Shown here one piece after another: positions 1 to 11,432 of a DNA stretch of 64,000 nt. The stretch is from an uncultured beta proteobacterium. Its GTDB lineage: Bacteria > Pseudomonadota > Gammaproteobacteria > Burkholderiales > SG8-39. The notes beneath the pieces are model-generated. The model searched no databases. It was given only the letters and a program-made list of their open reading frames with translations, and was not told the origin of the DNA. The translations under genes were made by a program, and so were the position numbers. Within the stretch, counting starts at the first letter, position 1. Each line of letters starts with the position of its first letter. The stretch covers positions 19,801-83,800 of the forward strand of contig CAIOLO010000089.1 in assembly GCA_903859155.1 (NCBI GenBank). Reading direction: 5' to 3'.

Positions 1-181
1 CTTTTGCGTTCGCGGTTTGAGCGGGCGCCGCTGTGGCAGCAGGAGATTTGTCGGGCGTGCCCATCTGTCGTTGCATGCCGGTGGACTTGCCGCCACCGAG
101 ACGCTTGGCGGCGTCGGCCTCCCCCACGGCCATGGTCAGGCCAAGCGTCAGTACCAAAGCCAGCAACGAGAATAATTTCAT
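1..181 (-). CDS. Tim44-like domain protein, N-terminal part (runs off left edge)
   Basis: Only the first 60 codons are in the window, read leftwards from an ATG at 181. The peptide starts MKLFSLLALVLTLGLTM, a hydrophobic signal or anchor segment. It continues into a basic, Gly-rich stretch (AAKRLGGGKSTGMQRQMG) and an Ala/Pro-rich linker. That signal plus RLGGG..GMQRQ beginning is typical of betaproteobacterial Tim44-like/MbtS-type membrane proteins, whose C-terminal Tim44 domain would lie outside the window. Function in bacteria is not settled. The family call rests on the N-terminus only. Confidence 0.6.
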   Translation of the reverse strand, partial: MKLFSLLALVLTLGLTMAVGEADAAKRLGGGKSTGMQRQMGTPDKSPAATAAPAQTANAK

Positions 182-216
182 CGAGTTCACCTTTGAGATT
201 GAGTCAGACGGCAAAA

Positions 217-237
217 ACGATAGCCTCTTGTTATCGT
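217..237. promoter_or_regulatory. Inverted repeat ACGATA-N9-TATCGT upstream of the Tim44-like gene
   Basis: Perfect 6-bp arms at 217-222 and 232-237 lie about 36 bp upstream of the leftward start codon, in an AT-rich stretch of the 273-bp gap between the Tim44-like gene and nhaR. It may be an operator. No regulator can be named. The rest of the gap (about 240-454) shows nothing I can interpret. Confidence 0.25.
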
Positions 238-454
238 AAATTAAAACAGAATTATTTATATCGATACTTCGTAAAAAACTGATGATTGCGGCCCGGTCCG
301 TCAAATCGCGAGCCCGATCTCAGCCGGACGCTTCCCCGCCGAAATATGCCGCGGCACACCGGGGACCGTGCCGAACGCGGCGGGCGATGCCGTGCCCGCG
401 GCCAGGCGAGCTGCTACAGAGTCCGGCCCGCGCGCAAAACAAAGACGCGCCAAA

Positions 455-1465
455 TCACGTATCCGCGCGTTTTTTCACGCGTCGGGCACCGACCGTCTTT
501 TTTGGAGTCGGGTCAGGCGCAGTCCGGTGTCGGGAATTGCTCGCAGGTTGCACGCTCCCGCGCACGTTGCCGAAAAGATCCTGCTGCGCCGCCTGGCTCA
601 TGGCCACCGTTGCCGGGTGCTTGAGCCTGCGTTCCGTGGTTATGGCATAGAGTTGTTCAACCACAGACTCGATCTTGCCGACCGGGTGGACCCCATACTG
701 CGCACAGACGTAGCCGGAAATGGCGGTTGGCGCCGCGAACAACCCCGCACCGCCCTGACCAAATGCCTTTAACAGGGCGATATCGTCGAATTCACCGACG
801 ATGCGGGGATGAAGGTCCTGGTCTTCGAACCATTGCATCAGGCGGGCGCGCACCGCGACGCCTTCGCCGGGCATCAGAAACGGGGTGTCCGTGAGCGAGG
901 CGGGAAATTTGCCGCGCAGGGACTTAATCAGTTGCGGCGCGCCGAAGATGGTCAGGTCGCTTTCTCCGAGCAGGTGGCTGTATCCGCGCACATTGACCTC
1001 GGTCGGCATCGGCCGGTCAGCGATGACGATGTCGAGCCGGTGTACCGCCAGATCCGCGAGCAGGGTCGTCAGCCGGCCTTCGCGGCAGATCAGGCGCACC
1101 GGCTCCTGCAGCCGCATCGCCGGCTCGACCACCCTGTAGGCCACGGATTTGGGCACCGAGTCGGCTATGCCCACCATGAAAGGCAGCAGCTTGCGCATTG
1201 ACTGGTCGCGCGCGACCTCCAATAGCTCGTCGCCGAGGCTGAAAATTTCATCCGCGTAGCCGAGGATGCGGCGGCCGGTCTCGGTCAGTTCCAGGCCGCG
1301 TCCGGCGCGGCGCAGCAGTTCGGCGCCGATGACCTGCTCCAGGTCGCGCAGTTGGACGCTGATCGACTGCGGGGTCACATGCAATTGTTCGCTGGCGCGG
1401 GCAATGCTGCCTGAGCGCGCGACGGCCCAGAAATAGCGCAAGTGCTTGAAATTGAGTGAGGCCAT
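455..1465 (-). CDS. nhaR: LysR-family transcriptional regulator, NhaR-like
   Basis: 336 residues. The N-terminus LNFKHLRYFWAVARSGSIA followed by a helix-turn-helix (residues about 5-65, ASEQLHVTPQSISVQLRDLE) is the LysR DNA-binding domain. The FKHLRYFW opening and the LTETGRRILGYADEIFSLGDE region match NhaR, the activator of Na+/H+ antiporter genes in enterics and of osmotic genes elsewhere. A periplasmic-binding-protein-like effector domain fills residues about 95-295, and the tail is basic and rich in Arg/Lys. It is divergent from the HPF gene, with a 112-bp AT-rich gap between them suitable for LysR binding. No nhaA antiporter is next to it, so the regulated target is unknown. Confidence 0.8.
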   Translation of the reverse strand: MASLNFKHLRYFWAVARSGSIARASEQLHVTPQSISVQLRDLEQVIGAELLRRAGRGLELTETGRRILGYADEIFSLGDELLEVARDQSMRKLLPFMVGIADSVPKSVAYRVVEPAMRLQEPVRLICREGRLTTLLADLAVHRLDIVIADRPMPTEVNVRGYSHLLGESDLTIFGAPQLIKSLRGKFPASLTDTPFLMPGEGVAVRARLMQWFEDQDLHPRIVGEFDDIALLKAFGQGGAGLFAAPTAISGYVCAQYGVHPVGKIESVVEQLYAITTERRLKHPATVAMSQAAQQDLFGNVRGSVQPASNSRHRTAPDPTPKKTVGARRVKKRADT

Positions 1466-1577
1466 GGAAATCCAATAATAAGAAAAATACTAACTGTTAT
1501 TAAATTATATTCGATTTGTTGGATGTCATCGACATGCCCAGAATGCGCAGCGTCTTCACCACAACAGGAGCGCAAAA

Positions 1578-1982
1578 ATGCAGATCGATATCCAGTCAAG
1601 AGGCTTTACTCTGACCGAAAGCCTGCGCCGGCATGCCGAAAGACGGCTTCAATTCGCGATCGGGCCGATGAGCGAGAACCTGCGCGCCATCGCGATGCGT
1701 CTCTCGGATGAAAACGGCCCGCGCGGCGGTGAGGACAAACTCTGCCGCATACAGGCAAGCCTGGCCGGCGCGCCGCCCGTCGTGATCGAGGATGTTCAAT
1801 CCAACCTGTATGTTGCCATCGACCGTGCCGCGGATCGCCTGGGCAGGACGGTTGCGAGAAGGCTGCACAGGCAGAGAAGAGCCCGCCGCTCTTTGGGCCG
1901 GGCAGGACTCGCCGATCGTGTCCTTGCTCCGGAGAGCATCGAAGATCTTCCGCAATCCGGCGCACTGCGCATCTGCAATTGA
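1578..1982 (+). CDS. HPF/RaiA-family ribosome-associated protein
   Basis: 134 residues; ATG at 1578 follows a good AGGAG site. The N-terminal 100 residues have the MQIDIQSRGFTLTESLRRHAERRL opening of the small beta-alpha-beta ribosome-hibernation fold (HPF, YfiA/RaiA). It has a DENGPRGGEDKLCRIQASL strand and then the VAIDRAADRLGRTVARRL helix. These proteins bind the 30S A/P sites and silence ribosomes in stationary phase or stress. The extended HPF C-terminal dimerisation domain is absent. Neighbours are nhaR (divergent) and htpX (54 bp downstream), so it may form a stress operon with htpX. Confidence 0.75.
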   Translation: MQIDIQSRGFTLTESLRRHAERRLQFAIGPMSENLRAIAMRLSDENGPRGGEDKLCRIQASLAGAPPVVIEDVQSNLYVAIDRAADRLGRTVARRLHRQRRARRSLGRAGLADRVLAPESIEDLPQSGALRICN

Positions 1983-2036
1983 TTCTTTCCGGATGAACCT
2001 GCCGGAATCTTTCGCATTTTTTCAGGGAGTTTGTTC

Positions 2037-2948
2037 ATGAAACGCATTGCATTGTTCCTGCTGACCAACCTTGCAGTGTTGGTCACGCTTTCCGTGGTGG
2101 TCCATCTTTTCGGCTTCGACCGGTTCATCAGTGCCCAGGGGCTCGATTTCTCCGGCCTGCTCGCCTTTGCCGCGGTATTCGGCTTTGGGGGCGCGTTTTT
2201 CTCTCTGGCCATATCCAAGTGGTCGGCGAAGATGGCCGTCGGGGCGCGAGTGATAGAAACACCGTCGAACTCCACGGAGGCGTGGCTGCTCAGCACCGTG
2301 GCGCGGCAAGCCAGTGCGGCGGGGATCGGCATGCCGGAAGTTGCAATCTATGAAGCCGATGAAGTCAACGCCTTCGCCACCGGCATGAATCGCAACAATG
2401 CCCTGGTGGCAGTCTCGACCGGCCTGCTGCAGCGTATGACGCGCGCCGAAGCCGAGGCGGTGCTCGGCCACGAAGTGTCGCATGTGGCGAACGGCGACAT
2501 GGTGACCCTTGCGCTGATCCAGGGCATCGTCAATACCTTCGTCATCGTCATCGCACGTGCCGTCGGCTGGTTCGTCGACCGAGTCGTGCTGAAGAACGAG
2601 GAGGGGCCCGGCGTCGGCTATTACGTGACTTTCTTTGTGCTGGAGATTGCGCTGGGCATTCTCGCCTCGGGCATCGTCATGTGGTTTTCGCGCCGCCGTG
2701 AGTTTCGCGCGGATGCCGGGGGTGCCGGGCTGGCGGGTTGCGCGGCGATGATTGCTGCGCTTGAAAAGCTCAAGGCGCTGAGTGAAGAGTCGCGCCTGCC
2801 TGAGCGGGTGGCCGCCTTCGGAATATCCGGCAGGAGAGGCGGCTGGATGCAGTTCTTTGCGACCCATCCGCCGCTCGAGGACCGCATCGCCGCCTTGCGC
2901 GCGGCGGAAATTCCAAAGTTCCTGGGCGTGTCGTCGCAGTTTCGTTGA
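2037..2948 (+). CDS. htpX: Membrane zinc metalloprotease HtpX
   Basis: 303 residues, the usual HtpX size, from the ATG at 2037 (AGGGAG 7 nt upstream; a TTG two codons earlier is less likely). M48 family: two N-terminal membrane segments (about residues 5-25 and 35-55), the zinc motif HEVSH at about 145-149, two further hydrophobic segments, then the third ligand Glu about 222 in REFRADAGG. It sits in the inner membrane with a cytoplasmic active site and degrades damaged membrane proteins alongside FtsH. All key residues are present. Downstream lies a Bug relic on the opposite strand. Confidence 0.93.
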   Translation: MKRIALFLLTNLAVLVTLSVVVHLFGFDRFISAQGLDFSGLLAFAAVFGFGGAFFSLAISKWSAKMAVGARVIETPSNSTEAWLLSTVARQASAAGIGMPEVAIYEADEVNAFATGMNRNNALVAVSTGLLQRMTRAEAEAVLGHEVSHVANGDMVTLALIQGIVNTFVIVIARAVGWFVDRVVLKNEEGPGVGYYVTFFVLEIALGILASGIVMWFSRRREFRADAGGAGLAGCAAMIAALEKLKALSEESRLPERVAAFGISGRRGGWMQFFATHPPLEDRIAALRAAEIPKFLGVSSQFR

Positions 2949-2983
2949 GAGTGGCCAGGGGGCTGGAAACAGAAGCTGTGCAG

Positions 2984-3285
2984 CTATTCCACTTTCATCC
3001 CGCTTTCCTTCACCACCTTGGCCCATTTTGCAAGCTCGGCGAGCATGAACTGACCGAACTCCTCGGGCAAATTGTCCGCCGGTTCCGAGCCGTCGGTCTC
3101 CGGCTGGTTCAATATTTTTATCAATTCAGCGTGCAGCCGCGTGACGATGGGGTGATCAGGCGGATTGGCCGGCTGGGGTAATCCTGCTGTGCCACGACAG
3201 GTATGACAAGGCGAAGGCTCGGCGGAAAGAGCGCAGCGCACAAAAAAGCACGGCAGATGCTTGTTATGGACAGGCGCCGCCTCAA
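2984..3285 (-). pseudogene. Bug/TctC-type receptor relic with internal deletion
   Basis: Read leftwards, one frame gives a possible TTG start at 3285, a hydrophobic signal-like stretch and then AQQDYPSRPIRLI, the mature N-terminus of Bug receptors. It stops soon after. A second overlapping frame continues as a Bug C-terminus: HPIVTRLHAELIKILNQPE, then PEEFGQFMLAELAKWAKVVK and the stop at 2984. About 220 middle residues are missing and the two ends are out of frame, so the gene is dead. The C-terminal part has lost a further few residues after NQPE. No start codon is certain. Confidence 0.7.
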
Positions 3286-3470
3286 GGCGCAGCGGCCATC
3301 AAAGCAAGACCCCGGATACCGTGCGGCAGGGCTGTGGCAAAGGATTCGACAGGGGGGTGCACACAACATATAGATATTGCCGCATACTCGGCTCCTTGCC
3401 CCTGTCAATTGCCGACAGCCGATTACCGACATGCCGATTACCGCACCGGTTTGCCGAAGATCGCCAAGTC

Positions 3471-3484
3471 TTAACCTATGTCAA
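3471..3484 (+). promoter_or_regulatory. Weak FNR/DNR-like box upstream of nifJ
   Basis: TTAAC-CTAT-GTCAA matches the TTGAT-N4-ATCAA consensus at 7 of 10 positions and is centred near 3477.5. A TAGAGT at 3506-3511 lies at the spacing expected of a -10 in a class II FNR promoter. It is weaker than the other boxes in this window. The remainder of the gap 3286-3570 shows no other clear signal. Confidence 0.35.
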
Positions 3485-3570
3485 AGGGGCACCGCAATTC
3501 CACAATAGAGTGTCGCTGGCCCCTTTGAGGGGGGAGGCGTAGGCACGCCGGTTGTCTTAAGGATATTTCG

Positions 3571-7182
<3,612 letters not shown>

Positions 7183-7186
7183 CCCC

Positions 7187-8209
7187 ATGACAACGTCCCC
7201 GAACGCAACTGATTCCGTCGATCTTTCGACCCGCTACCTCGGCCTGGATTTGCCGCATCCGTTCGTGCCCGGCGCCTCGCCGATGATGGACGACCTCGAC
7301 ACGGTGCGCCGGCTCGAGGATGCCGGTGCTGCGGCCATCGTGATGCGTTCGTTGTTCGAAGAGCAGATCGAGCAGGAGCAGGGGCGCACGCTGTACGACA
7401 TCGATTCGAACCTCAACTCGTTCTCCGAGGCGAGTTCGTTTTTCCCTCGCCCGGCCGAGTTCCGGCTCGGCCCCCAGGCCTATCTGGACCAGATCCGCCA
7501 GATCAAGGAGGCGGTGAAGGTGCCGGTGATCGCCTCGCTCAACGGCATTACCGCGACAGGCTGGCTGGAATACGCGAAGCTCATCGAACAGGCGGGCGCC
7601 GACGCACTGGAACTCAACGTCTACTACGTGGCCACGAACCCTGACGAGGACGGCGCCGCTGTCGAGCGCCGCACCGTCGACATTGTGCGCACCGTGAAGC
7701 GCGCGGTGCGGATTCCGATCGCGGTAAAGCTGTCGCCGTTCTTCTCGTCGCTGGCGAATTTCGCGGCTTCTCTGGAGGCGGCGGGTGCCGACGGCCTGGT
7801 GCTTTTCAACCGCTTCTACCAGCCGGATATCGACATTGAGGCGCTGGAGATCCGCAACGAATTGCACCTGTCGGACTCCTCCGAGCTGTTGTTGCGGCTG
7901 CGCTGGCTGGCGATTCTTTCGGCGCAGCGCAAAATGGACCTCTCGGTCTCCGGCGGCGTGCACACGCCGGCCGACGCCGTCAAGGCGGTGATGGCGGGGG
8001 CGCGCTCGGTGCAGGTGGTTTCGGCGCTGCTGAAAAACGGCCCGCAGCAGCTGGTGTCGCTGCGCGCCGGCCTCGCCCGCCTGCTCGAGGAGCGCGGTTA
8101 TGCCTCGCTCAAGGAAATGCATGGCTGCATGAACCTGGCGCGCTGTCCCGACCCGGCGGCGTTCGAGCGCGGCAACTACATGCGGATCCTGCAGAACTGG
8201 CAGGCCTGA
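7187..8209 (+). CDS. Dihydroorotate-dehydrogenase-like flavoprotein, NifJ partner
   Basis: 340 residues. A TIM-barrel FMN protein of the class 1 DHOD family: DLPHPFVPGASPMM at the N-terminus, NVYYVAT near 145, KLSPFFSS near 182 and the phosphate-binding SGGVHTPADAVKAVMAGA near 260. Proteins of this subgroup are often encoded beside nifJ and are annotated as dihydroorotate dehydrogenase-like. A role in pyrimidine synthesis is unlikely from the context. The Cys-containing C-terminus (MHGCMNLARCPDP) could hold a redox site. The ATG lies 4 bp after the nifJ stop, so the two are co-translated. Confidence 0.82.
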   Translation: MTTSPNATDSVDLSTRYLGLDLPHPFVPGASPMMDDLDTVRRLEDAGAAAIVMRSLFEEQIEQEQGRTLYDIDSNLNSFSEASSFFPRPAEFRLGPQAYLDQIRQIKEAVKVPVIASLNGITATGWLEYAKLIEQAGADALELNVYYVATNPDEDGAAVERRTVDIVRTVKRAVRIPIAVKLSPFFSSLANFAASLEAAGADGLVLFNRFYQPDIDIEALEIRNELHLSDSSELLLRLRWLAILSAQRKMDLSVSGGVHTPADAVKAVMAGARSVQVVSALLKNGPQQLVSLRAGLARLLEERGYASLKEMHGCMNLARCPDPAAFERGNYMRILQNWQA

Positions 8210-8308
8210 GGCTTAGGCCTCCCGGCAGGAATCCGCTTCCCTTCTTGCAACGGGCTGCAGGTGAGCCGGTTTGCGATCGCCTCCATGCCGAATCGAGCTT
8301 TAAAAAAA

Positions 8309-8322
8309 ATGATTTACATCAA
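8309..8322 (+). promoter_or_regulatory. FNR/DNR box of the narK1K2GHJI operon
   Basis: ATGAT-TTAC-ATCAA differs from TTGAT-N4-ATCAA by one base. Its centre is 8315.5. A TACTCT at 8346-8351 is correctly placed as the -10 of a class II promoter, predicting transcription from about 8357, some 30 bp before narK1. Confidence 0.75.
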
Positions 8323-8387
8323 AGCCGCGCCGATATCGATTCCCCTACTCTTGGCTCGACAATGTTCGGAGCGAGAAAAGGGAGGAA

Positions 8388-9656
8388 ATGGTGGCCTCAA
8401 AAGCTTACAAAGGCTGGTCGGTCGTAACGGCGAGCACAACGGCGTTTACGGTTTGTTTCATGGTATGGATGATGTTTGCCGTGATCGGCATTCCGATCAA
8501 GCAAAATCTCGGGCTCAATGAAACGCAGTTCGGCATTCTGGTGGCCCTGCCGGTTCTGACCGGCTCGCTGATCCGCCTGCCGCTGGGTATGTGGACCGAC
8601 CGGTTCGGCGGACGAATCGTGTTTTTCATCCTGATGTTGTCCACGGTCTTCCCAATCTGGTTTATTTCGCAGGCCACTGAATTCTGGCACTTCCTGGTGA
8701 CCGGCCTGTTCGTCGGCGTGGCCGGCGGTTCCTTCACGGTCGGCATCGCCTACTGCGCGCGCTGGTTTCCGCGGGAGCGTCAGGGGCTTGCCATGGGCAT
8801 CTTCGGCGCGGGCAACACGGGCGCGGCGGTCAATAAGCTGGTGGCTCCGAGCATCGTGGTGGCATTCGGCTGGGCGATGGTGCCGCAAGTGTACGCATTG
8901 CTCATGTTGGTCACCGCCATTGCATTCTGGTTTTTTACCTATACGGATGAAGATCATTCCACGGGCGCCACCGAGGTCACCGTCCGCGAGCAGTTGGCTG
9001 TGTTGAAGGACCCCAAGGTTTGGCGGTACAGCCAGTACTATTCGATCGTCTTCGGCGGTTACGTCGCGCTGTCCTTGTGGATGACCAAGTACTACATATC
9101 CGAGTACGGCTTCGACATCCAACTGGCGGCTCTGCTCGCCGCCGCTTTCAGCATTCCCGGGGGGGTGCTGCGCGCGGTCGGCGGCTGGTTCTCCGACAAG
9201 TACGGCGCGCATACCATCACCTGGTGGGTGTTGTGGATCTCACTGGTCTGCCTGTTCTTCCTGTCTTATCCGCAAACCGATCTCACGATTAACACCGTGG
9301 ACGGTCCCAAGGCCTTCCATATCGGGCTCAATGCGACGGCATTCACCATCATCATGTTTTCGATGGGAGTTGCGTTCGCGATAGGCAAGGCCTCGGTCTT
9401 CAAGTACATCTCCGACGACTATCCGGGAAACATCGGCGTGGTGTCCGGCGTGGTTGGTCTGGCGGGCGGCATGGGCGGTTTCATCCTGCCCATCATGTTC
9501 GGCGCGCTCGTGGATCTGACCGGCGTGCGCTCCTCGGCGTTCATGCTGATGTTCGGCATCGTCTGGGTTTCTTTGATGTGGATGTACTTCACCGAAGTGC
9601 GGCCGATGGGCGCGGAATTGAGCCGCAAGCACCCAGAGCCAGCTCACTTTTCATGA
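8388..9656 (+). CDS. narK1: Nitrate/nitrite transporter NarK1 (MFS)
   Basis: 422 residues with about 12 hydrophobic segments. The ATG follows a strong GGGAGGAA site. Major facilitator features include RLPLGMWTDRFGGR between helices 2 and 3 and the nitrate-porter signature region AGGSFTVGIAYCARWFPRE near 120-135, repeated in the second half as VVGLAGGMGGFILPIMFG near 350. NarK1-type proteins are thought to import nitrate with protons at the start of nitrate respiration. It is the first gene of the nar operon and lies 31 bp before narK2, the pairing seen in Pseudomonas and other denitrifiers. Confidence 0.9.
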   Translation: MVASKAYKGWSVVTASTTAFTVCFMVWMMFAVIGIPIKQNLGLNETQFGILVALPVLTGSLIRLPLGMWTDRFGGRIVFFILMLSTVFPIWFISQATEFWHFLVTGLFVGVAGGSFTVGIAYCARWFPRERQGLAMGIFGAGNTGAAVNKLVAPSIVVAFGWAMVPQVYALLMLVTAIAFWFFTYTDEDHSTGATEVTVREQLAVLKDPKVWRYSQYYSIVFGGYVALSLWMTKYYISEYGFDIQLAALLAAAFSIPGGVLRAVGGWFSDKYGAHTITWWVLWISLVCLFFLSYPQTDLTINTVDGPKAFHIGLNATAFTIIMFSMGVAFAIGKASVFKYISDDYPGNIGVVSGVVGLAGGMGGFILPIMFGALVDLTGVRSSAFMLMFGIVWVSLMWMYFTEVRPMGAELSRKHPEPAHFS

Positions 9657-9687
9657 ACCACAAGTCCAACAGCCGGAGATTCAAATC

Positions 9688-11355
9688 ATGACCAACACGC
9701 AAGCAAAGCCAGGTGCGGTGGGTGCCGATGCTGCAAGCGGCTACAACTCGGCCGATATCCCCGAGTGGAACGTCGAAGACAATGACTTCTGGGAGTCTCG
9801 GGGCAAGGGTATCGCCAACCGCAACCTGTGGATTTCCATCCCCAACCTGCTGTGCGGATTCGCCATCTGGGCGATGTGGGGCATCATCACGGTGCAGATG
9901 CTGAACCTGGGTTTCCCTTTCAGTTCGGCGGATATGTTCACGCTGACCGCGATCTCGGGCCTGATGGGCGCGACGATGCGCATTCCGGCCTCGTTTTTCA
10001 TCCGCCTCTCCGGCGGGCGCAACACCATCGTCCTGACCTCGGCACTTTTGATCATTCCGGCGATCGGGACCGGCATTGCGCTGCAGGACAAGAACACGCC
10101 GCTGTGGGTATTCCAGCTCTGGGCCTTCCTTTCCGGCATAGGCGGGGGCAACTTTGCCTGCTCCATGTCCAATATCACCGGTTTCTTCCCCAAGCGGCTG
10201 CAGGGCACCGCCCTTGGGCTTAATGCGGGGCTGGGAAATTTCGGTGTGACCACCATGCAGGTGCTGATCCCTCTGGTGATGACCGTTGGCCTGTTTGGCG
10301 CTGTTGCCGGCGCGCCGATGACCCTGGTCAAGGACAGCGGCTGGATCCTGGGCAAGATCACCGCCGGCACGCCGACCTTCATTCAGAACGCGGGGTTCGT
10401 CTGGGCGGCGATCCTGGTGCCGCTGGTGATTGCCGCCTGGATCGGCATGAACAACCTGCTGCCCTTGTCGCCCAATTACGGCGGCACCCTGGCCGGCTTT
10501 GCCAAGATCCTGTACCTGTGGGGCCTGACCTGCATTGTCGGGGGACTGGGCCTTTACCTGTACCTGCCCGCCCCCACGGGTCTTGGCCTGCTGAACATGT
10601 GGGTGGCATTGCCGCTGATCATGCTGGCCACGCTGTTCACCATGAAGCTCGCCGCCTTCGGCGAGATGAAGGGCAATATCGCCAAGCAGTTCGAGATATT
10701 CAGGAACAAGCACACCTGGTCGATGACGATACTTTACATCGTCACTTTCGGGTCGTTCATCGGCTTCTCGATGGCGCTGCCGCTGGCGATTACGGTGATC
10801 TTCGGTGTTCAGCATCTGCCCGACGCATCCGGGGTGATGCAACACAGCCTGAAGAACCCCAATGCGCCCTCGGCGCTGACCTACGCATGGATGGGCCCCT
10901 TTGTCGGGGCGCTGATCCGGCCGGTCGGCGGCTGGATATCCGACAAGGCGGGCGGTTCCATCGTCACCCAGGTCATTTCGGCGTTGATGGTGGTGGCATC
11001 CGCCGCAGTGGGTTACGTGATGCTGCTGGCTTACAAGTCGCCGACCCCCGAAGAGTATTTCCTGATTTTCATGGTTTTGTTCGTGATCCTGTTCGCCGCC
11101 AGCGGCATAGGCAACGGCTCCACCTTCCGCACCATCGGCGTGATTTTCGACCGCCAGCAGGCCGGACCGGTGCTGGGCTGGTCCTCGGCGGTGGCCGCTT
11201 ACGGCGCCTTCATTGCGCCGGTGGTGATCGGCGCCCAGACCAAGGCCGGCACTCCGGAAAACGCCATGTACGGTTTCGCGGTGTTCTACGCCATATGCCT
11301 GATTCTCAACTGGTGGTTTTATCTGCGCGCCAACGCGTATGTGAAAAATCCGTAG
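9688..11355 (+). CDS. narK2: Nitrate/nitrite antiporter NarK2 (MFS)
   Basis: 555 residues, longer than NarK1 because of a polar N-terminal extension (about 45 residues) and inserted loops in the middle. Nitrate-porter signatures occur twice: GGGNFACSMSNITGFFPK near 152 and ASGIGNGSTFRTIGVIF near 471. NarK2-type proteins exchange external nitrate for internal nitrite across the inner membrane, feeding cytoplasm-facing NarG. Encoded 31 bp after narK1 and 77 bp before narG. In some relatives the two transporters are fused; here they are separate genes. Confidence 0.9.
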   Translation: MTNTQAKPGAVGADAASGYNSADIPEWNVEDNDFWESRGKGIANRNLWISIPNLLCGFAIWAMWGIITVQMLNLGFPFSSADMFTLTAISGLMGATMRIPASFFIRLSGGRNTIVLTSALLIIPAIGTGIALQDKNTPLWVFQLWAFLSGIGGGNFACSMSNITGFFPKRLQGTALGLNAGLGNFGVTTMQVLIPLVMTVGLFGAVAGAPMTLVKDSGWILGKITAGTPTFIQNAGFVWAAILVPLVIAAWIGMNNLLPLSPNYGGTLAGFAKILYLWGLTCIVGGLGLYLYLPAPTGLGLLNMWVALPLIMLATLFTMKLAAFGEMKGNIAKQFEIFRNKHTWSMTILYIVTFGSFIGFSMALPLAITVIFGVQHLPDASGVMQHSLKNPNAPSALTYAWMGPFVGALIRPVGGWISDKAGGSIVTQVISALMVVASAAVGYVMLLAYKSPTPEEYFLIFMVLFVILFAASGIGNGSTFRTIGVIFDRQQAGPVLGWSSAVAAYGAFIAPVVIGAQTKAGTPENAMYGFAVFYAICLILNWWFYLRANAYVKNP

Positions 11356-11432
11356 GGCGTGCCTGGTAAATGTTGGCATTTCCCACTGTTTAGTGCATCC
11401 ATAGATCAGCAACGCTATTGCCGGAGCATTTC

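Noticed and set aside
9589..11412. 607-codon minus-strand frame over narK2
   Set aside because: Low-information His/Gln/Arg-rich product opposite an intact transporter gene.
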